From Thiobacillus sp. (GTDB lineage: Bacteria; Pseudomonadota; Gammaproteobacteria; Burkholderiales; Thiobacillaceae), in assembly GCA_020217265.1 (NCBI GenBank), contig JAIWOS010000197.1, positions 1-8,597 on the forward strand: 8,597 nt of DNA. Direction: 5' to 3'. The notes beneath the pieces are model-generated. The model made no database searches, was not told where the DNA came from, and was given only the letters and a program-made list of their open reading frames with translations. This document shows positions 1-5,726 of the stretch, in pieces. Both the position numbers and the translations under genes were made by a program. Every line of letters starts with the position of its first letter. Position 1 is the stretch's first letter.

Positions 1-2
1 AG

Positions 3-2402
3 CGGCTGGCCGCAGCCGGCGCGCTACCCCCTGCCGTCACTCTCGAGATGCAGCGCTCGGTCGACATGTTCGGTGCGCTGTTCGACACCATGCACGCGGA
101 AAAATCGGTGAGCGAAGGAATGAAACCCTTCTTCCACCAACTGGAAACCAGCCTCATCAAGCTGGCGATGTCCGATCCGCAGTTTCTCGTTTCGCCCGCC
201 CACCCGGCGCACAAGGTGCTGAACACGCTCGACCGCATCAGCATGGTGGCCGGCGACGACGGCAAGATCGCCGACCAGCGGCTGCTGCGCCTGATGGCAC
301 GCTGGACCGACCGCATCAATGCCGAGGCGGACAAGAACCCCGGCGTGTTCGAAGAAGCGCGCACCCAGCTCGAACGTGTGGTGAAGCCACTCTTGAACGA
401 GCGCGCCGCGCGCGTCTTCCGCCTGCAGGAAATGTGCGAAGGCCGGCAGAGCGCCGAAGTCGCCAAGCAGCGCATCCTGCGCGAACTGCTGGCGCGGCTG
501 GACGAGCGGCCCGTGCCCAATGCGGTGATCGAGCTTCTGAACGGCGGCTGGCGCAACGTGCTGCTCATCGCCGAAATGCGGCACGGCCCCGACAGCGAGG
601 AAGCGCGCGAAGCCTGGCAGGTTCTGCAACTGCTGTCGACCTGGCTCGATCCGCACCACGACATCGCGCCCACGACCCACGAAATCCAGACCCTCCTGCA
701 GCGTGTCGACCAGTCGCTCACCCAGGTGTGCGCCGACAAGTTCGCCCAGGACCGCATCGTCGATCAGCTTGCCGCTGCGCTGTTCGACGAGGAAAAAAAG
801 CAGCAGTCGCTGACCGCCGTCAGCGCGCGTCTCAACGACGCCACCGCCGAACCGCTGACCGAAGCGCAGGACACCCTGGTCGAGCGCCTGCGCGTGGGCG
901 ACTGGCTGCAATTCAAGTCGCAGGACGCCCCGCTCAACCTGATCTGGATCGGCGACCAGCCACACGTCTACGTGTTCGCCAACTACCGCGGCCTGAAGAA
1001 GCTCGACCTCAAGCGCGCCGACCTGCTGGCCTTGCTGGAAACCGGCGACGCCGAATGGACCGAGGATCTGGAGCTCCCGCTGATGGACCGCTCCTACAGC
1101 GCGATGATCCAGAAGATGCAACGCGACCTGGTGTGGCAGGCTTCGCACGATCCCGCCACCGGGCTCGCCAACCGCAAGAGCTTCTTCCGCGCCATTCGCC
1201 GTGCCTGGCTGCGCAGCCAGGGCGACGCGGGCTCGGTCGTCGGCGTCATCCAGATCGACATCGCGACCCCGGCCGGCGAGCCCGCAGGCGCCGAAGTTCG
1301 CATCCCCATCCTGCGCGATTTTTCCCAACTGCTGCCGAAACACCTGCCGCCTGGCGCGCAGCTGGCGCGTGCCGGCGAATCCGGCCTCGCGTTCTGGTGC
1401 GAGGCCGCCGACAGCGACGGCGCAGGCAAACAGGCCTCCGCCCTGCTCGACGCGATTGCCGCGCAGCCGCAGGAAATCGGCGGCGTGCGCTACAGCGTGA
1501 AGGCGGCCGCGGGCCTGATGTGGACCCCCGATTGTCTGCACCCCGAAACCTATTACGACAACGCCAACGCCGCCTGCGCCACCGCGCGCGAAACCGGCGT
1601 GCCCTTCGTGCATTTTGGCGACGAAACCGCCGACAGCGGCGTGCTGGCGCTGGCGGAATGGGCGCACGAGCTCACCCGCATCCTCGGTGAAAACGGTCTG
1701 GCCCTCAACGTTCAGCCGGTGGTCGCCGCCACCGACGCCGCGCGCACGGCGCTCTACTACGAAGTCCTCCTGCACCCCGCCGTGCAGGCCGAGCGCAGCA
1801 TCGAAACGCGCGATCTCATCGCCGTCGCCGAACGCCTGCAGCGAATCACCGAAATCGACCGCTGGGTCGTTCGCCATGTCCTGCAGTGGATGCGCGATCA
1901 CGCCGAGCGGCTGGCCGGCATCGGCGGCTTCTCGATCAACCTGTCCGGCCAGTCGGTCATGAACCCGCTGTTCCTCAAGTTCGTCCAGTCCGAACTCGCA
2001 CGCGGCGACATTCCCGGCAACAAGCTCATTTTCGAGATCAGCGAGGCCGACGCCGTCGAGGGCCATGCGCAAACCCAGCTCTTCATGCGCCAGCTCCAGC
2101 GCTACGGCTGCCGCTTCACGCTCGACGACTTCGGCGTGGGCACCAGTTCGTACACCAGCCTCAAGAGCATGAAGCTCGATTACCTCAAGCTCGACCGCGC
2201 GCTCGTCCGTGAAATCGGCACCAGCATGATCGACGAGGCGCTGGTGCGCTCCATCCTCGAAACCGGCCAGTTCCTCGAAGTGAAGACCATCGCCGGCTTC
2301 GTCGAGGACGAAGCCGCGCTCGCCAAGCTGGCGGAGATGGGGGTGGATTGCGTGCAGGGGTATCTGATCGGGGAACCGCGGCCACTGGAATCGCTGGGCT
2401 GA
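3..2402 (+). CDS. DUF1631 - degenerate GGDEF - degenerate EAL protein (5' end outside window)
   Basis: The frame is open from base 3 and runs for 799 codons to TGA at 2400-2402. The first ATG (48) has no clear ribosome site and falls inside the DUF1631 homology, so the true start lies upstream. Residues below count from that ATG. About 1-340 resemble the middle and C-terminal part of DUF1631, a family of unknown function. A GGDEF domain starts at HDPATGLANR (367), but its signature is GESGL (443-447), so diguanylate cyclase activity is not expected. An EAL domain covers about 548-784. Spacing matches the RocR phosphodiesterase: E572 (in EVL), N631, E663, D693-D694, K714 and Q770 are present, but the residue 36 after K714, normally Glu, is Gly750 (AGFVE instead of AEGVE). 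I infer a catalytically dead protein that may still bind cyclic-di-GMP or a partner. No signal peptide or membrane segment is visible in this part. It converges on the leftward operon. Domain calls are firm; function is open. Confidence 0.9.
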   Translation, partial: RLAAAGALPPAVTLEMQRSVDMFGALFDTMHAEKSVSEGMKPFFHQLETSLIKLAMSDPQFLVSPAHPAHKVLNTLDRISMVAGDDGKIADQRLLRLMARWTDRINAEADKNPGVFEEARTQLERVVKPLLNERAARVFRLQEMCEGRQSAEVAKQRILRELLARLDERPVPNAVIELLNGGWRNVLLIAEMRHGPDSEEAREAWQVLQLLSTWLDPHHDIAPTTHEIQTLLQRVDQSLTQVCADKFAQDRIVDQLAAALFDEEKKQQSLTAVSARLNDATAEPLTEAQDTLVERLRVGDWLQFKSQDAPLNLIWIGDQPHVYVFANYRGLKKLDLKRADLLALLETGDAEWTEDLELPLMDRSYSAMIQKMQRDLVWQASHDPATGLANRKSFFRAIRRAWLRSQGDAGSVVGVIQIDIATPAGEPAGAEVRIPILRDFSQLLPKHLPPGAQLARAGESGLAFWCEAADSDGAGKQASALLDAIAAQPQEIGGVRYSVKAAAGLMWTPDCLHPETYYDNANAACATARETGVPFVHFGDETADSGVLALAEWAHELTRILGENGLALNVQPVVAATDAARTALYYEVLLHPAVQAERSIETRDLIAVAERLQRITEIDRWVVRHVLQWMRDHAERLAGIGGFSINLSGQSVMNPLFLKFVQSELARGDIPGNKLIFEISEADAVEGHAQTQLFMRQLQRYGCRFTLDDFGVGTSSYTSLKSMKLDYLKLDRALVREIGTSMIDEALVRSILETGQFLEVKTIAGFVEDEAALAKLAEMGVDCVQGYLIGEPRPLESLG
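1374..1388 (+). other. Degenerate GGDEF signature (GESGL)
   Basis: The position that should encode the diguanylate cyclase active loop reads Gly-Glu-Ser-Gly-Leu. The preceding Arg (441) and the following Ala-Phe-Trp keep the usual flanking pattern. The Asp and Glu needed for metal and GTP catalysis are replaced by Ser and Gly. No RxxD inhibitory site precedes it. The domain can be identified only by its N-terminal HDPATGLANR element and its spacing to this site (about 76 residues). Confidence 0.75.
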
Positions 2403-2480
2403 GCGAAGTTCAGTCAGAACTCCCAACAGGCGGAAAGAACGCCACGGCTGCCGAGCGCGACACACCGGTACCCCGCCGGA

Positions 2481-2819
2481 TCACGGCTGCCAGCCTGTTT
2501 CCTCTCGCGCATGCGATGCGGCCTCGTAGATCGCCACCCCTACCCGCTTGATGTGATCGACCAGCGCCGGGGTGTCCAGCGCGTGGTAACGCGAAAGATC
2601 GATCTTGTAGGGCAGCAGCAGATCGTCCAGCTCGGATTCGATCTTCAACTGCTCCGGGAGTGAAACGGCCTCGCCCACGAGGCACAGATCGATGTCGGAG
2701 CCCGCACGAAAACCGCCTTTCGCGCGCGAACCGTACAACACCGCCTTTTCGACCGCCGGATGCGCTGCCAGCACATCGCGGATGCGCGTGAGGGTGTCTT
2801 CCGGGAGGCCGTAGGGCAT
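2481..2819 (-). CDS. Minimal nucleotidyltransferase, MntA-like antitoxin
   Basis: A 112-residue protein of the DNA polymerase beta-type nucleotidyltransferase superfamily (MNT). It has the GS motif at 30-31 within LYGSRAKGGF, the metal-binding pair D42 and D44 in SDIDL, and a third acidic residue D74 in YKIDLSRY, so the catalytic triad is complete. In characterised MntA-HepT pairs the MNT protein uses ATP to AMPylate a tyrosine near the HEPN active site and so silences the toxin. By analogy this protein should act on the HEPN product encoded just upstream. The start is the only ATG after an in-frame stop: the TGA of the HEPN gene (2835-2837) is in the same frame, six codons earlier. No Shine-Dalgarno sequence is visible in the 15-base gap, so translational coupling to the HEPN gene is likely. 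GC is about 61% (109 of 180 bases, 2581-2760), lower than tldD. The family call is firm; the antitoxin role is inferred from the pairing. Confidence 0.88.
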   Translation of the reverse strand: MPYGLPEDTLTRIRDVLAAHPAVEKAVLYGSRAKGGFRAGSDIDLCLVGEAVSLPEQLKIESELDDLLLPYKIDLSRYHALDTPALVDHIKRVGVAIYEAASHAREETGWQP

Positions 2820-2834
2820 GGCGGGCCAGATGCG

Positions 2835-3263
2835 TCAGGATTGCGCCCTGAGCGCATTCATCCTGTGCAGGAAATGCTCGAACAACGGGAAATACCGCAC
2901 GACGACATGGCCACAAATCTCGTCTGCGATTTTCTGCTGGTAGGTGTGCGAAGTCAGGTTGCGGCTCTTGATCATCTCCATCCAGCCTTCGCCGTCTTCG
3001 ATGAGCCCCTTCTGAAACGCCTCCCGGGCGGCATCACGCGACCCGGTGATGGCCATGTTGCCCTGATACGCGAAGTAATCCTTCATCAAGTTCCATGCCA
3101 GTTCGTGCGTGAACTCGAACGCCTGGATCAGGCCCTGTTTTTCCAGATCGGACAGCGGGCGCTGACGGCTGATCGTCACGGCATGCGCCAGTTGTTCCAG
3201 CGCCTTGCTGAAATTGGCCAGACGTTGCTGCCAGCGGATATCGGGATCGCTCATGTCAGCCAT
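2835..3263 (-). CDS. HEPN-fold protein, HI0074-type nucleotidyltransferase substrate-binding family (HepT-like toxin)
   Basis: A 142-residue, mostly helical protein typical in length for HEPN proteins. Around 101-108 it reads RNLTSHTY, which is the RX4HXY motif (R101, H106, Y108). In HEPN ribonuclease toxins Arg and His form the active site, and the Tyr is the residue modified by the partner MNT enzyme. The remaining sequence (ALEQL near 21, FEFTHELAWNLMKDYF near 49-64) fits the HI0074-like family, originally described as the substrate-binding half of a two-protein nucleotidyltransferase. The gene lies first, 15 bases ahead of the MNT gene, the usual order for this module. The start is either ATG 3263 or ATG 3254. 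The only AAGGA (3283-3287) overlaps the tldD stop and lies 19 bases from the first ATG, too far to decide. GC over 2941-3240 is 176 of 300 bases, about 59%. RNase activity is predicted from the motif only. Confidence 0.88.
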   Translation of the reverse strand: MADMSDPDIRWQQRLANFSKALEQLAHAVTISRQRPLSDLEKQGLIQAFEFTHELAWNLMKDYFAYQGNMAITGSRDAAREAFQKGLIEDGEGWMEMIKSRNLTSHTYQQKIADEICGHVVVRYFPLFEHFLHRMNALRAQS

Positions 3264-3285
3264 GTAACGGAAAGAGCTGTATCCT

Positions 3286-4758
3286 TCAAGCCGTCCCGCC
3301 CACCGTCAACCCGTCGATCCTGAGCGTCGGCTGTCCCACGCCGACCGGCACGCTCTGGCCTTCCTTGCCGCAGGTGCCGACGCCGGAATCCATTTCCATG
3401 TCGTTGCCGATCATGGAGACCCGGGTCAGCGCATCGGGGCCGTTGCCGATGAGGGTCGCGCCCTTGACCGGGTAGGTGATCTTGCCGTCCTCGATCATGT
3501 AGGCCTCGGCGGCGGAGAAGACGAATTTGCCGCTGGTGATGTCGACCTGGCCGCCGCCGAAGTTGACGGCGTAGAGGCCGTTCTTCACCGAGGCGATGAT
3601 TTCGTGCGGGTTCTTGTCGCCGCCGAGCATGAGGGTGTTGGTCATGCGCGGCATGGTGAGGTGGGCATACGACTCGCGGCGGGCGTTGCCGGTGGGAGCC
3701 ATGCCCATCAGCCGCGCGTTCATCATGTCCTGCATGTAGCCCGTGAGGATGCCGTCTTCGATCAGCACGGTGCGCTGGGTGGGGTTGCCTTCGTCGTCGA
3801 CGTTGAGCGAACCGCGCCGCAGCGGAATGGTGCCGTCGTCGATGACGGTGACGCCGGGCGCGGCCACGCGCTCGCCGATGCGGCCGGAGAACGCGCTGCT
3901 GCCCTTGCGGTTGAAGTCGCCTTCCAATCCATGGCCGATCGCTTCGTGCAGCAGGATGCCGGGCCAACCGGAACCGAGCACGACGGTCATCGTCCCGGCG
4001 GGCGCCGGGCGTGCGTCCAGATTGACGAGCGCCTGATGCACGGCCTGGCGGGCGTACTGTTCCAGAATCTCGTCGGTGAAGTAGCGGTAGTCGAAGCGGC
4101 CGCCGCCGCCGCCGCTGCCCTGCTCGCGGCGGCCGTCCTGCTCGGCGATCACTTGCAGCGACAGCCGCACCAGCGGACGCACGTCGGCGGCCAGATGGCC
4201 GTCGGAGCGCGCGACGAACACGACTTCGTATTCGGAAGCGAGGCTGGCCATGACCTGAATCACGCGCGGATCCATGGCGCGCGCTTTTTTCTCCAGGCGC
4301 TCGAGCAGCGCGACCTTGGCCGGGTCGTCGAGGCTCGCCAGCGGATCGACCGCGTTGTAGAGCACGCGCTGCTCGCCCTTGCGGGCGATGGCCGCGCTGC
4401 GCTGCTGGCCGGCGCGCGCAATCGCGCGGGTGGCGTCGGCGGCGGCGGCAAGTGCGTCGAGGCTGATGTCGTCGGAATACGCGAAGGCGGTTTTTTCGCC
4501 CGAGATCGCGCGCACCCCCACGCCCTGGTCGATGTTGAAGCTGCCCGATTTGACCTGCCCTTCTTCGAGGCTCCAGCCTTCGGAACGGCTGTACTGGAAA
4601 TACAGGTCGGCGTAATCGACGTCGTGCGACATCAGTCGCGAGAACACGGGGGCGAGCTTGTCGGCGTCCAGCCCGTTGGGGGCGAGCAGCGTCGATTCGG
4701 CCGAGCGGAACAGCGCTTCGGCAGACTGGATGGGGGTGAAGGCGTCGGTCGGGTTCAT
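3286..4758 (-). CDS. tldD: TldD metalloprotease subunit
   Basis: TldD is the catalytic half of the TldD/TldE (PmbA) zinc protease, which trims unfolded or leader-bearing peptides in the cytosol, including maturation of microcin B17 and degradation of CcdA in E. coli. The zinc motif HEAIGHG is present with H271, E272 and H276, and the third ligand is C463 in GTCGKEGQ. Long stretches match E. coli TldD, including [54 protein letters not shown] and the end TVGGTA. With the start chosen here the length is 490 residues against about 481 in E. coli. ATG 4758 was chosen because GAGG at 4765-4768 sits six bases ahead of it. An alternative ATG at 4770 overlaps the nitrilase stop as ATGA but has no ribosome site, and would add four residues. 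The Gly-rich linker (SGGGGGR) is encoded by a short GCC run at 4099-4113. The partner tldE is not in this window, as is common. Confidence 0.97.
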   Translation of the reverse strand: MNPTDAFTPIQSAEALFRSAESTLLAPNGLDADKLAPVFSRLMSHDVDYADLYFQYSRSEGWSLEEGQVKSGSFNIDQGVGVRAISGEKTAFAYSDDISLDALAAAADATRAIARAGQQRSAAIARKGEQRVLYNAVDPLASLDDPAKVALLERLEKKARAMDPRVIQVMASLASEYEVVFVARSDGHLAADVRPLVRLSLQVIAEQDGRREQGSGGGGGRFDYRYFTDEILEQYARQAVHQALVNLDARPAPAGTMTVVLGSGWPGILLHEAIGHGLEGDFNRKGSSAFSGRIGERVAAPGVTVIDDGTIPLRRGSLNVDDEGNPTQRTVLIEDGILTGYMQDMMNARLMGMAPTGNARRESYAHLTMPRMTNTLMLGGDKNPHEIIASVKNGLYAVNFGGGQVDITSGKFVFSAAEAYMIEDGKITYPVKGATLIGNGPDALTRVSMIGNDMEMDSGVGTCGKEGQSVPVGVGQPTLRIDGLTVGGTA

Positions 4759-4764
4759 GGTGGG

Positions 4765-4768
4765 CCTC
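4765..4768 (-). promoter_or_regulatory. Ribosome binding site (GAGG) deciding the tldD start
   Basis: On the minus strand the junction reads ATGAGGCCCACCATG. GAGG lies six bases before ATG 4758 and overlaps the TGA stop of the upstream hydrolase gene. This supports translation of tldD from 4758 and coupling to the end of the upstream gene. Confidence 0.6.
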
Positions 4769-5711
4769 ATTTGGCGGGTTCGCGTTTGGCGGGGGTGCGG
4801 CGCTCGGCTTCCTGCACGTCGATCTGCGGCGTGCCCAGGTAGCGGTGTTGCAGCGCGGGCAGGCTCTTTCTCAGGCTCGCCTGGTACGCAGGGTTGATGT
4901 TGGCGATGACCACCCCGGAGCCGCGCGGCAGGCGGTCGAGCACCACGCCCCAGGGGTCGACGATCATGCTGTCGCCGTGCGTTTCGCGGCCCGACAGATG
5001 GTAGCCGCCCTGCGCCGGGGCGATGACGTAGGCAAGGTTTTCGATCGCGCGTGCGCGGATCAGCGTTTCAAAATGCGCGCGGCCGGTGGTGGCGGTAAAC
5101 GCCGATGGCACGACAATGATGTCGACCCCGGGCATGGCACGGTAGAGTTCCGGAAAGCGCAGGTCGTAGCAGATGGAAAGCCCGATACGGCCGAACGGGC
5201 TGTTGATGACGACGATGGTGTCGCCCGGCTCGATGAGTTTCGATTCCTGGTAGCGCTCGTTGCCCAGATCGAGGCCGAAGAGATGGATCTTGTCGTAGCG
5301 CGCGACCTGCTTGCCGCGCTCGTCGTACACCAGGCAGGCGTTGCGCACCTTGCTCGCCACGCTCGCTTCCAGCGGCACCGAGCCGCCGACGAGCCAGATC
5401 TTGTGCTTTTTCGCCATGCGCGAAAGAAACGTCTGGATCGGCCCGTTGCCTTCCGGCTCGCGCGCCTTCACCACGTCGGCGTCCTTCAGTCCCATGATGG
5501 CGAAGAACTCGGGCAGCGCCACCAGCCGCGCGCCGCCTTCCACCGCCAGTTCGATGAGCTGCTCGGCTTCGGCGAGATTGGCCGGCACGCTGGGGCCGGA
5601 CGCCATCTGGATCGCCGCGACGCGCACGGCGCCCGCCTGCTGGGCGGGTTTCTTGACCTGCGCGCCCTTGGGCCGCGCGAGGGAGGACTTGGCAAGTTTT
5701 TTCGTCGTCAT
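4767..5711 (-). CDS. Carbon-nitrogen hydrolase, Nit1/omega-amidase-like (nitrilase superfamily)
   Basis: A 314-residue cytosolic amidase of the nitrilase superfamily. The Glu-Lys-Cys catalytic triad is clear: E68 in ALPEFF, K141 in [11 protein letters not shown], and C181 in [13 protein letters not shown]. The DLRFPELYR context and the [21 protein letters not shown] segment (235-254) resemble Nit1-type enzymes, which hydrolyse deaminated glutathione as a metabolite-repair reaction. That substrate is inferred from similarity. The catalytic domain begins at about residue 29 (VRVAAIQM). Ahead of it is a Lys/Ala-rich tail ([10 protein letters not shown]...), and the C-terminus is also basic ([11 protein letters not shown]). 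ATG 5711 is the only ATG near the front. Its upstream gap of 15 bases after the yhdP stop has no clear ribosome site, and GTG for V29 is a weaker alternative start that would remove the tail. The gene lies between yhdP and tldD, a recurrent order in beta- and gammaproteobacteria. Confidence 0.93.
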   Translation of the reverse strand: MTTKKLAKSSLARPKGAQVKKPAQQAGAVRVAAIQMASGPSVPANLAEAEQLIELAVEGGARLVALPEFFAIMGLKDADVVKAREPEGNGPIQTFLSRMAKKHKIWLVGGSVPLEASVASKVRNACLVYDERGKQVARYDKIHLFGLDLGNERYQESKLIEPGDTIVVINSPFGRIGLSICYDLRFPELYRAMPGVDIIVVPSAFTATTGRAHFETLIRARAIENLAYVIAPAQGGYHLSGRETHGDSMIVDPWGVVLDRLPRGSGVVIANINPAYQASLRKSLPALQHRYLGTPQIDVQEAERRTPAKREPAK

Positions 5712-5726
5712 GTGGTGGTGCCGCGG

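Larger units (their letters stand above)
2481..3263 (-). other. Two-gene HEPN/MNT toxin-antitoxin module
   Basis: The HEPN gene and the nucleotidyltransferase gene are adjacent, co-directional and 15 bases apart, in toxin-then-antitoxin order. Both active sites look intact: RX4HXY in the HEPN protein, and GS plus three aspartates in the MNT protein. GC is roughly 8 points below tldD. No flanking direct or inverted repeats, integrase or transposase were found, so the mode of acquisition is not visible. The module occupies the space between tldD and the convergent DUF1631-GGDEF-EAL gene. Confidence 0.75.

Noticed and set aside
2407..2443. Possible terminators in the convergent gap: AGTTC/GAACT (2407-2411 with 2417-2421) and GGCG/CGCC (2429-2432 with 2440-2443)
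   Set aside because: Stems are only 5 and 4 base pairs and neither is followed by a T tract on either strand. The 78-base gap shows no convincing intrinsic terminator.
24..2465. An 813-codon open frame on the minus strand opposite the DUF1631-GGDEF-EAL gene
   Set aside because: It is an antisense shadow of a high-GC gene with strong third-position bias. Its sequence shows no recognisable domain, while the plus strand has clear domains over the same bases.
2443..2491. Ten-base direct repeat CACGGCTGCC at 2443-2452 and 2482-2491 near the end of the MNT gene, as a possible insertion footprint
   Set aside because: It is short and GC-rich, and both copies are on the same side of the module rather than flanking it.
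3278..3309. Possible promoter for the HEPN/MNT pair: TTGACG (3304-3309) and GATACA (3278-3283) on the minus strand
   Set aside because: The spacer is 20 bases and the -10 matches only 3 of 6 positions. TTGACG is simply the Leu-Thr codons in the conserved tldD end, so it is too weak to annotate.
4099..4113. Five GCC units in tldD as a possible microsatellite
   Set aside because: They encode the Gly-rich linker that is also present in E. coli TldD (SGGGGR), so this is ordinary coding sequence with one extra Gly.
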